Below are positions 1 through 5,278 of a DNA stretch of 5,278 nucleotides, piece by piece; within the stretch, counting starts at the first letter, position 1; each line of letters opens with the position of its first letter. Under the pieces are notes generated by a model that worked only from the letters and a program-made list of their open reading frames with translations, was not told the origin of the DNA and did no database searches. Both the position numbers and the translations under genes were made by a program. The DNA is taken from positions 1 to 5,278 of the forward strand of contig PKSZ01000566.1 in the NCBI GenBank assembly GCA_002869425.1, read 5' to 3'. The stretch is from Marinilabiliales bacterium. Its GTDB lineage: Bacteria; Bacteroidota; Bacteroidia; Bacteroidales; BM523.

Positions 1-1
1 C

Positions 2-511
2 CAAATTGAACGCGACATCAAGAATTATTTGTATGCGGTGAATTTTGATGAAGGAGAAACGGTAAAATGCGAATACACAAACGACATTATTGATATAGGG
101 GATGATTTCTTTAAAAATATCGAAGCGCTTTTCCTTGGAACAACAAGTACGCTAAAAGAAAGAAAATCTTTTAGGCAAGATATTCAAACAGAGTATATTA
201 CGCAAACACTGGCACAGGAAATCAATATCAGGGGTAAGAAAATAGAACAAACGAAACTATTTGAAAAACTTCTCAATAAATACAATAAAAACCTGAAAGA
301 GAACGCGCTGGCACTATACAATGACAACGACAACTTCAGAAGGGCTATTCTGGACTACAACAGTCAGGATTTTAAGAAGTATGATCATCGTCTGAAATCA
401 GACGTGAACAGAATGATCAATAATCTTGTTAAAAACTTCCAATACACTGAAGAAGGCGCATTACAAGTATGCCTGTATGTTCTGGACAATGAACTTGTGA
501 AGAAATACTAA
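2..511 (+). CDS. PrkA (YeaG)-like serine protein kinase, C-terminal part; 5' end outside window
   Basis: An open frame enters from the left edge (first whole codon at 2) and gives 169 residues before TAA at 509-511. The TTG at 29 is only an internal Leu codon, because the frame is open upstream of it. I recognise the fragment by its resemblance, from memory, to the C-terminal domain of the E. coli PrkA/YeaG kinase. The matching elements, in the same order, are an IERDIKNYL segment (cf. IGKEIQTAYL), a KSFRQDI block at residues 55-61 (cf. KDFRNEI), a KLFEKLL segment near 86-91, and a terminal FQYTEEGALQVCLYVL helix (cf. GYTRKQVRLLCEWYL). PrkA proteins are cytoplasmic AAA-type ATPases or serine kinases of about 640 residues linked to stress and stationary phase. 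The ATPase core with its Walker motifs lies outside the window, so kinase activity cannot be judged here. The fragment is very Lys/Asn/Asp-rich and has no membrane segment. It converges on asnB, with 9 bp between the stops and no terminator hairpin I can see. Confidence 0.6.
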   Translation, partial: QIERDIKNYLYAVNFDEGETVKCEYTNDIIDIGDDFFKNIEALFLGTTSTLKERKSFRQDIQTEYITQTLAQEINIRGKKIEQTKLFEKLLNKYNKNLKENALALYNDNDNFRRAILDYNSQDFKKYDHRLKSDVNRMINNLVKNFQYTEEGALQVCLYVLDNELVKKY

Positions 512-520
512 TTGTTCTAT

Positions 521-2371
521 TTAGGATAAAGTTTTATGGATCATAACCCATTTGTGCAACACAAGCAATAACCATATACGGTTGTAGAGGTAACTTTTAC
601 CACTGTAATATTGCTGTTTAATGCTTTTTACAAACTCGGGAGAAACAAGATTTGCATTTTTTACATTCTGATCACTTAGCACATCCTCAACCAGTGGTTT
701 TAACTCATTACTCATCCATTGTTGCAAAGGGATACTAAATCCCCATTTGGGCCTATCAAAAAGCTCCCGAGGTAAATAATCAAACAACACCTGTTTGAGA
801 AGATATTTTTGTTCTCCACCCTTTATTTTTAGCTTCTCCGACAGGTTCAACGCAAACTGAACAATATTATGATCAAGCATAGGTACTCGATCCTCAAGGG
901 AGTATTTCATAGTTGCCCTGTCAATTTTTGTTAGCAAATCATCCTTGAGATAATAGTTTAAATCAAAAAAAGCTTGTTTTTCCACAGAGCTGAATTTTCG
1001 CTGAAAATCGTATGTAGTTTCCCTTTCACTCCATGGCAAATATTTCTCTTTTAACAACAAGTCTGCAATTTCCTGCTGTGAGAAAAAATACTGTTCCTGT
1101 GAAAAAATATGTGAACGTATATCCTTCCCTTTAAAACGGAAAAGATGCGATGCCCGCTGATGCCTTAAAGACATTTTTGACAAAGTAAAAGCAGTTGGTT
1201 TTCGTAAACTCCTAACCACTGGATTATGCAAACGTTTGGCCCAGTTATAACTGCCATAGCCATAAAAAAGTTCATCGCCACCATCACCACTCAAAGTAAC
1301 AGTAACATACTTTCGTGCCAGCTCAGAGATCAACATTACAGGTATGGCTGATGAATCAGCGTACGGTTCATCAAAATATCCCAGTATATCATCAAACAAA
1401 TCCAAGGCATCCTTGTGTGAAACTACAAACTCATGATGATTTGTTCCAATTCGCTCAGCCACCTGTCGCGCATATTTTGATTCATCATACTTACCCTCTT
1501 TAAACCCAACTGAAAAGGTTTTCAAACTATTCACACTTACCGATTGAGCTACAGCTGCCAACAAACTGGAATCAATGCCACCACTAAGAAAAATTCCCAC
1601 AGGCACATCACCAATCAAGCGTTTTTCAACAGATTCTTTAAGCAATATATGAAGTTGTTCCTTCGCAATATTTTCATCTGAAAGAACTTGCATTCCAACC
1701 AAATCAGTGTATTTCCAGTAGGTATTAAATTGAAGGTTATTTCCATCAAAACATGCATAAGCACCGGAAGGAAACTTATATACATTTTCCCATATGGTAT
1801 CTGGCTCAGGTATATAACCCAAGTGAAGAAAGCCTGAGATACTATCAAACTTCATGCGTAGTTTCTGTTTCAACCCCTTAACTACATAAAAAGCTTTCAA
1901 CTCAGAAGCAAAAGCCAGGTTTCCATTATCCAGATAATAAAACAAAGGTTTTATACCCATCCTGTCTCTAAACAAGTATAGTTTTGCGTCCTTTGTATCA
2001 TAAATAGCCATTGCAAACATACCATTGAGTCTGTTTACAAAATCTGGTCCCCACTGAATAAAAGCCTCAAGTACAACTTCAGTATCTGAACTGGTCCGCA
2101 GTTTTACAGTTAAATCATTTGCAATTTCCTGAAAGTTATATATCTCTCCATTCAGAACAATCTGATAACGACCACATGCGGAAACCATAGGTTGATTTGC
2201 TCTTTTCTCAAGATCTATAATACTCAACCGTTTATGTCCCAGCGCAATACCTTCTGAAATAAAATGACCTTCTGCATCAGGTCCACGATGAGACATGGCT
2301 TTGGTCATTGCATAAATGCTATCCTCAGAAAAAATATTTTGCTTCGAATAAAATCCGGCTATTCCACACAT
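521..2371 (-). CDS. asnB: Asparagine synthetase B, glutamine-hydrolysing
   Basis: A complete 616-residue enzyme that makes Asn from Asp, Gln and ATP in the cytoplasm. The start is the ATG at 2371, because it places Cys at position 2 (MCGIAGF), the N-terminal nucleophile of class II glutamine amidotransferases. A TTG three codons upstream would bury that Cys. The glutaminase domain covers about residues 2-180, with R48 (GHKRLS), NGEIYN at 74-79, SSDTE at 94-98 and FRDRMGIKPL at 134-143. The synthetase domain follows, with the ATP-pyrophosphatase loop SGGIDSS at 263-269, SGDGGDELFYGY at 361-372, KIDRATM at 482-488, SLEDRVPMLD at 491-500 and RPKWGFSIPL at 540-549. All key residues look intact. 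It is longer than E. coli AsnB (about 554) and fits the larger AsnB type (TIGR01536-like) often found in surface-polysaccharide loci, where the acceptor may be a sugar acid or peptide. No such genes are visible here, so a role in general Asn supply is equally possible. It is probably transcribed alone, since the fumC terminator lies upstream. Confidence 0.95.
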   Translation of the reverse strand: MCGIAGFYSKQNIFSEDSIYAMTKAMSHRGPDAEGHFISEGIALGHKRLSIIDLEKRANQPMVSACGRYQIVLNGEIYNFQEIANDLTVKLRTSSDTEVVLEAFIQWGPDFVNRLNGMFAMAIYDTKDAKLYLFRDRMGIKPLFYYLDNGNLAFASELKAFYVVKGLKQKLRMKFDSISGFLHLGYIPEPDTIWENVYKFPSGAYACFDGNNLQFNTYWKYTDLVGMQVLSDENIAKEQLHILLKESVEKRLIGDVPVGIFLSGGIDSSLLAAVAQSVSVNSLKTFSVGFKEGKYDESKYARQVAERIGTNHHEFVVSHKDALDLFDDILGYFDEPYADSSAIPVMLISELARKYVTVTLSGDGGDELFYGYGSYNWAKRLHNPVVRSLRKPTAFTLSKMSLRHQRASHLFRFKGKDIRSHIFSQEQYFFSQQEIADLLLKEKYLPWSERETTYDFQRKFSSVEKQAFFDLNYYLKDDLLTKIDRATMKYSLEDRVPMLDHNIVQFALNLSEKLKIKGGEQKYLLKQVLFDYLPRELFDRPKWGFSIPLQQWMSNELKPLVEDVLSDQNVKNANLVSPEFVKSIKQQYYSGKSYLYNRIWLLLVLHKWVMIHKTLS

Positions 2372-2508
2372 AGCGTGCAAATTACAAAAAAGGCTTCAGA
2401 ATTTGTGAAAAATGATGAAATTAGTCAAAACACTTAATCCAACAGAACTTTATTATGAAAATGAATTGTGCCCAGACTTCAATATTCTAGCATTTATGGT
2501 GCGATCAG

Positions 2509-2545
2509 AACAACAAAAAAGAGTGCCCTGAAAAGAACACTCTTT
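2509..2545 (-). terminator. Rho-independent terminator of fumC
   Basis: Read on the minus strand, an 8-bp perfect stem AAAGAGTG / CACTCTTT (arms at 2545-2538 and 2525-2518) encloses a 12-nt loop. A T-rich run, TTTTTTGTTGTT, continues to 2509 and shares three bases with the stem. It begins 24 bp past the fumC stop codon, the expected place and direction to end the yqeY-arsC-fumC transcript. It also isolates asnB, whose start lies about 140 bp further on. The plus strand lacks an equally clear T-run after the stem. Confidence 0.85.
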
Positions 2546-2568
2546 CTAATTGAAAAATTATTTATGTT

Positions 2569-3963
2569 TTAAAAAGAACCTATCATCTTGGAAGGATCCA
2601 CCCACTCATTAAACTCTTTTTCTGTAAGCAATTCAAGATCCAATGCTGCTTGCTTAAGCGTAGTACCCTCAGCATGAGCCTTCTTGGCAATCTTAGCTGC
2701 ATTATCGTATCCAATATGACGATTCAGAGCAGTAACCAACATCAATGAATTGTCCAGGTTCATTTTTATTCTTTCGTAGTTGGGTTCAATTCCCACCGCC
2801 AGATTATCGTTAAAAGACAGGCAGGCATCACCGAGAAGTTGCGCTGATTCCAATACATTATGAATCATTACAGGCATAAAAACATTTAGCTGAAACTGAC
2901 CATTTATACCTCCGAAAGAAACAGCAACATCATTGCCGATAACCTGAGCACAAACCATAGTAAGAGCCTCACACTGAGTTGGATTAACCTTGCCTGGCAT
3001 AATTGAAGAGCCAGGTTCATTGGCCGGAATAATCAATTCACCAATACCACAACGCGGACCAGAAGCCAGCAACCGAATGTTATTTGAAATGTGCATCAGA
3101 CTAACAGCCAACTGCTTTAATGCTCCTGAAGTTTCAACGAGTGCATCGTGTGCAGAAAGGGTTTCAAACTTATTGCATGCTGTAACAAATGGATGACCAC
3201 TAATTTCTGCAATTTTCTCTGCAACTTTTTCAGAATATCCAGCCGGAGTGTTCAGACCAGTTCCTACAGCAGTACCACCGAGGGCTAGCTCAGACAAATG
3301 AAACAATCTATTCTTAATCGCCTTCATACCATGATTCAGTTGTGAAACATATCCTGAAAGCTCCTGTCCTAATGTTAAGGGAGTTGCATCCATCAGATGT
3401 GTTCGCCCTGTTTTCACTACTTCCTTAAACGATTCCGACTTTGCAGCCAGTGTTTCCTTTAACTTCTCAACTCTCGGAAGCATATGCTCATTAATCATCT
3501 TATAAGCAGCAATATGCATTGCCGTTGGAAAAGTATCATTGGATGATTGTGACTTGTTTACATCATCATTCGGATGAATTAATTTCTTATCGTCGTTTAA
3601 TTTTCCACCGGCTATAACGTGAGCACGATTTGCAACAACTTCATTTACATTCATATTGGACTGTGTTCCTGAGCCGGTTTGCCAGATTACCAATGGGAAA
3701 TTATCATCCAGCTTTCCTTCAATAATTTCATCGCAAGTCTGAACAATTAGTTTACACTTATCATCAGGCAATACACCCAACTCATTATTTGCTAGTGCTG
3801 CTGCCTTTTTGAGGATACCGAAAGCACGAATTACTTCTTTGGGCATACTGGCAGGTGGGCCTATTCGAAAATTTTCTTTTGAACGTTGAGTCTGAGCTCC
3901 CCAGTACTTATCTTCAGGAACTTTAACTTCACCCATTGTATCTTTCTCGATGCGATAATTCAT
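2569..3963 (-). CDS. fumC: Class II fumarate hydratase (fumarase C)
   Basis: A 464-residue enzyme, close to the usual length of about 465, that interconverts fumarate and (S)-malate in the TCA cycle. It acts as a cytosolic homotetramer without an iron-sulphur cluster. The start is ATG at 3963 ([16 protein letters not shown]), typical for the family. Visible signatures are WGAQTQRS (21-28), [10 protein letters not shown] (96-105, containing T100), QSSND (139-143), [12 protein letters not shown] (184-195) with catalytic His189, and the superfamily signature [10 protein letters not shown] (318-327) with catalytic Ser319, Lys325 and Asn327. These equal E. coli FumC H188, S318, K324 and N326 shifted by one. 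The [11 protein letters not shown] and QSSND blocks favour fumarase over aspartase or argininosuccinate lyase. It lies 30 bp after the arsC-like stop with no promoter or terminator visible between, so it is probably the last gene of a yqeY-arsC-fumC transcript ending at 2509-2545. No Shine-Dalgarno sequence is seen. Confidence 0.97.
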   Translation of the reverse strand: MNYRIEKDTMGEVKVPEDKYWGAQTQRSKENFRIGPPASMPKEVIRAFGILKKAAALANNELGVLPDDKCKLIVQTCDEIIEGKLDDNFPLVIWQTGSGTQSNMNVNEVVANRAHVIAGGKLNDDKKLIHPNDDVNKSQSSNDTFPTAMHIAAYKMINEHMLPRVEKLKETLAAKSESFKEVVKTGRTHLMDATPLTLGQELSGYVSQLNHGMKAIKNRLFHLSELALGGTAVGTGLNTPAGYSEKVAEKIAEISGHPFVTACNKFETLSAHDALVETSGALKQLAVSLMHISNNIRLLASGPRCGIGELIIPANEPGSSIMPGKVNPTQCEALTMVCAQVIGNDVAVSFGGINGQFQLNVFMPVMIHNVLESAQLLGDACLSFNDNLAVGIEPNYERIKMNLDNSLMLVTALNRHIGYDNAAKIAKKAHAEGTTLKQAALDLELLTEKEFNEWVDPSKMIGSF

Positions 3964-3993
3964 AGGATTATGGTTTTGATTTTATAATTCGGG

Positions 3994-4335
3994 TTAAAAA
4001 AGTTTATCAATTTCTTCTGGTGGCTGAGCCAATACAGCTATATCATCTTTAACAAGCAATGGCCTTTCAATTAATCTTGGATTTTCTGACATCTCTTTCA
4101 ATAGTTCAGAATCCGTTAAATCATTTCCTTTGATATTCTTCTTATAATACTCTTCCTGCTTTCTTAAAATATCTTCAGGGTTTTTATTCATCAAACGTAA
4201 AATTTCCTGCAATTTACCAACAGAAATTCCGGTTTTCAGATATTCAACAATCTCAAAATCATTGGTTTTACTTGTTAAATACTCCAATCCAGCTCTGCTT
4301 TTCTTACATCTTGTATTATGGTAAATTGTAATCAT
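3994..4335 (-). CDS. arsC: ArsC-family arsenate reductase-like protein (thioredoxin fold)
   Basis: A 113-residue cytoplasmic protein of the ArsC/Spx/YfgD thioredoxin-fold family, shorter than plasmid R773 ArsC (141). The N-terminus MITIYHNTRCKKSR carries the family's single active-site Cys (C10) in the place of ArsC Cys12 (YHNPACGTSR). Arg58 (ILRKQEEYY) and Arg91 (NPRLIERPLL) match the oxyanion-binding Arg60 and Arg94 of R773 ArsC. The third, Arg107 (LCRPSE), is replaced by Gln104 (LAQPPEE). The protein ends shortly after this, so it has the minimal fold only. The family's classic reaction is glutaredoxin/glutathione-dependent reduction of arsenate to arsenite. With the Gln change and no ars operon nearby (no arsR, arsB or acr3), real arsenate reductase activity is uncertain, and the symbol reflects family membership. 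The ATG at 4335 lies 2 bp after the yqeY stop, a spacing that suggests translational coupling. fumC follows after 30 bp. Confidence 0.85.
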   Translation of the reverse strand: MITIYHNTRCKKSRAGLEYLTSKTNDFEIVEYLKTGISVGKLQEILRLMNKNPEDILRKQEEYYKKNIKGNDLTDSELLKEMSENPRLIERPLLVKDDIAVLAQPPEEIDKLF

Positions 4336-4337
4336 AA

Positions 4338-4790
4338 TTATTTGCTTAACAGTTCCCTTACTTTGGATGCCACTACTTTACCATCAGCTTTCCCAGCCAT
4401 TTTTTTTGTTGCAACGCCCATCACCTTACCCATATCGGCCATACTACTTGCTCCCAGATCAGCAATAACGCTTTCAATCTCTTTTGCAAGTTCTTCCTCA
4501 CTCAATTGCTTTGGAAGATAAACAGATAAAATATCTGCTTCCTGTATCTCCTTCACATACAAATCTTCACGATTTTGTTCTTTATAAATAGCAGCAGAAT
4601 CACGTCGCTGTTTCACCTGTTTTTGAATAATTTTAATTGCCTGTTCATCGGATATTTTGTCTGTACCTGAGCCACTTGTTTTTTCCAAAAGAAAAGCTGA
4701 CTTAACAGCTCGAATGGCTTCAAGTCGAACTTTGTCTTTTGCCTTCATGGCCTCTTTCATATCATTCTGAATTTGTTCTTCAATGCTCAT
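4338..4790 (-). CDS. yqeY: GatB/YqeY domain-containing protein
   Basis: A 150-residue soluble protein matching the stand-alone GatB/YqeY family (usually about 148 residues). This all-helical domain is related to the C-terminal tRNA-binding domain of GatB in the Asp/Glu-tRNA amidotransferase. Its own function is not established, and it is usually described as possibly acting in tRNA amidation. Seen in the sequence are the N-terminal IQNDMKEAMKAKDKVRLEAIRAVKSA stretch in two overlapping parts (IQNDMKEAMKAKDK, then RLEAIRAVKSA, residues 7-32), the KQRRDSAAIYK segment (60-70), the hallmark YLPKQLSEEEL (91-101), and MADMGKVMG (117-125) leading to a Lys/Gly-rich end. It is Lys/Glu-rich throughout with no signal peptide. 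It lies downstream of ftsZ, a common order in Bacteroidota from memory, but the strong terminator at 4858-4888 implies its own promoter. arsC starts 2 bp after its TAA, so it is probably the first gene of the yqeY-arsC-fumC transcript. Confidence 0.93.
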   Translation of the reverse strand: MSIEEQIQNDMKEAMKAKDKVRLEAIRAVKSAFLLEKTSGSGTDKISDEQAIKIIQKQVKQRRDSAAIYKEQNREDLYVKEIQEADILSVYLPKQLSEEELAKEIESVIADLGASSMADMGKVMGVATKKMAGKADGKVVASKVRELLSK

Positions 4791-4801
4791 ATTCCGTCTG
4801 A

Positions 4802-4832
4802 TTATATTAATTTATGAGTATGAAATTACAAA
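4802..4832 (-). promoter_or_regulatory. Possible Bacteroidota-type promoter for yqeY-arsC-fumC
   Basis: On the minus strand, TTTG (4832-4829) is followed after exactly 19 nt by TAATATAA (4809-4802), 11 bp before the yqeY ATG. Bacteroidota promoters have a TTTG -33 element and a TAnnTTTG -7 element about 19-21 nt apart. The -33 element and spacing fit, but the -7 element matches only its TA and one further T. The argument for some promoter here is positional: a terminator ends the ftsZ transcript just upstream. The exact site is a guess, and the 5' leader would be very short. Confidence 0.3.
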
Positions 4833-4857
4833 AATTTATTGAGCAATAGACAGGCAT

Positions 4858-4888
4858 AAAAAAGAAATGCAGGAAAAACTTCCTGCAT
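4858..4888 (-). terminator. Rho-independent terminator of ftsZ transcript
   Basis: On the minus strand a perfect 9-bp stem ATGCAGGAA / TTCCTGCAT (arms 4888-4880 and 4875-4867) encloses a 4-nt loop and is followed by TTCTTTTTT (4866-4858). It starts about 40 bp after the TAA at 4930-4932, which would be the normal end of a full-length ftsZ. No T-run follows the hairpin on the plus strand, so it works in the ftsZ direction and separates ftsZ from yqeY. Confidence 0.9.
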
Positions 4889-4929
4889 CTCTAAACCTTA
4901 AAATTAATCTATGTATTGTAAATGGCTGA

Positions 4930-4965
4930 TTAATCTACATTATCATGCAAATATGGATTGTTCTA
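4930..4965 (-). other. Amber codon followed by in-frame conserved FtsZ C-terminal tail (NNPYLHDNVD)
   Basis: The ftsZ frame meets TAG at 4965-4963. Continuing in the same frame, AAC AAT CCA TAT TTG CAT GAT (4962-4942) and AAT GTA GAT (4941-4933) read NNPYLHDNVD, then TAA at 4932-4930. From memory, Bacteroidota FtsZ proteins commonly finish with a motif such as NSFLHDNVD, so this is the expected natural end of the protein, preserved without a frameshift behind a stop codon. It may be translated by readthrough, or be left untranslated by a recent mutation. A base-call error that created TAG is also possible. The sequence alone cannot decide. Confidence 0.85.
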
Positions 4966-5278
4966 ACTCAACTTAGACGATTTGTCTTCATCCTCAGAAA
5001 GCGTAAACCTGGAAACATCTGACGATTCCGAAGGTTTTGCATCATCAATATCGATATTCTTTCTTTTATATGCCGGAACGTTCTCCAATTGGTTAATTTC
5101 TGAGTTTGATTTGATACTACTCATCTCCCTGAGCTTATCATAACTTTCCTTCAATCGTTCAATTCTCTGTGTAGAAAGATCTTCTGTCACTTCATCATTT
5201 TGAAGATTCATCAATTCTTCTTCCGCTTCAAATGAAGCATCAGCAATCTCTTCTTTTGGTTCTTCGCAATTGTCTGTA
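4963..5278 (-). CDS. ftsZ: Cell division protein FtsZ, C-terminal part; 5' end outside window, ends at in-frame amber
   Basis: The frame is open from the right edge (first whole codon at 5277) and gives 104 residues to TAG at 4965-4963. The TTG at 5214 is an internal Leu, not a start. This is the disordered linker and C-terminal peptide of FtsZ, the tubulin-like GTPase that forms the cytokinetic ring. The GTPase domain lies beyond the window. Recognition rests on the acidic linker (EEPKEEIADASFEAEEE), the RIERLKESYDKLREM helix, the FtsA/membrane-anchor-type peptide VPAYKRKNI at 5079-5053, and a following SRFTLSEDED segment, all in the order seen in Bacteroidota FtsZ. The usual terminal LHDNVD motif is missing from this frame as written but lies directly after the TAG. 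This is the only gene ending in the window whose stop is not TAA. A strong terminator follows at 4858-4888. In this phylum ftsA and other division genes normally lie upstream, off the right edge. Confidence 0.88.
   Translation of the reverse strand, partial: TDNCEEPKEEIADASFEAEEELMNLQNDEVTEDLSTQRIERLKESYDKLREMSSIKSNSEINQLENVPAYKRKNIDIDDAKPSESSDVSRFTLSEDEDKSSKLS

Noticed and set aside
551..565. Small hairpin TTGTG-CAA-CACAA near the asnB 3' end as a terminator for the kinase gene.
   Set aside because: It has only 5 bp of stem, lies within asnB coding sequence, and no T-run follows on either strand.
1315..1503. Plus-strand ORF of 62 codons inside asnB.
   Set aside because: It is antisense to the conserved synthetase core and its translation has no recognisable domain. 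It is a shadow of asnB.
1615..1848. Minus-strand ORF of 77 codons in another frame of asnB.
   Set aside because: It is an out-of-frame shadow overlapping the intact asnB, with no family resemblance.
2372..2380. Upstream TTG start giving asnB three extra residues (MHA).
   Set aside because: The amidotransferase needs Cys directly after the initiator Met. Only the ATG at 2371 provides this, and the full MCGIAGF motif follows.
2372..2440. asnB promoter of the TTTG/TAnnTTTG type, with TAATTTG just before the start.
   Set aside because: The -7 candidate lacks a base, would place the transcript start at about the ATG, and has no TTTG 19-21 nt upstream.
2412..2531. Plus-strand 39-codon ORF in the asnB-fumC gap (ATG ATG AAA start, TGA at 2529-2531).
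   Set aside because: It runs through the fumC terminator hairpin, has no ribosome-binding site or promoter I can point to, and resembles no family I know. Chance is the simplest explanation in AT-rich DNA.
2990..3196. Plus-strand ORF of 68 codons inside fumC.
   Set aside because: It is antisense to the fumarase signature region, and its open frame follows from the codon pattern of fumC.
4318..4521. Plus-strand ORF of 67 codons over yqeY and the start of arsC.
   Set aside because: It is antisense to two recognised genes. Its hydrophobic, Ser/Thr/Ala-rich translation is what antisense of Lys/Glu-rich coding DNA gives.

Overview
The window looks like chromosomal DNA from a member of the Bacteroidota, probably in or near the Bacteroidales/Marinilabiliales. 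The evidence is low GC, no Shine-Dalgarno sequences ahead of the starts, TAA as the stop of almost every gene, and an FtsZ tail of the type I recall from this phylum (a VPAYKRKN-like peptide, then a terminal LHDNVD motif). No mobile element, CRISPR array, rRNA or tRNA gene was seen.

Layout from left to right. The 3' part of a PrkA/YeaG-like serine protein kinase gene enters from the left edge on the plus strand and stops at 511. Everything else is on the minus strand. A complete glutamine-hydrolysing asparagine synthetase (asnB, 521-2371) converges on the kinase gene with 9 bp between the two stop codons. A 197 bp gap (2372-2568) holds the rho-independent terminator of fumC and the asnB leader. 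Next, read in the direction of transcription from right to left, comes a compact group: a GatB/YqeY-domain protein (4790-4338), an ArsC-family arsenate reductase-like protein (4335-3994, 2 bp after it) and class II fumarase fumC (3963-2569, 30 bp after that). This is probably one transcript ending at the 2509-2545 terminator. The right edge holds the 3' end of ftsZ, followed by its own strong terminator (4858-4888), which separates the division gene from the yqeY-arsC-fumC group.

The most notable observation is at the end of ftsZ. The frame is interrupted by an amber codon (TAG, 4963-4965), yet the next ten codons in the same frame spell NNPYLHDNVD and end in TAA (4930-4932). That is the conserved end of Bacteroidota FtsZ. 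The stop therefore cuts off an intact, apparently selected tail. It could be readthrough or recoding giving two FtsZ forms, a recent nonsense mutation, or a sequencing error. TAG is not the stop of any other gene whose end lies in the window; all five others use TAA.

The remaining genes are housekeeping in character: TCA cycle (fumC), amidotransfer (asnB), a tRNA-amidotransferase-related domain (yqeY), a thioredoxin-fold ArsC relative with an altered oxyanion site, and a stress-type kinase fragment. I see no new multi-gene system here.
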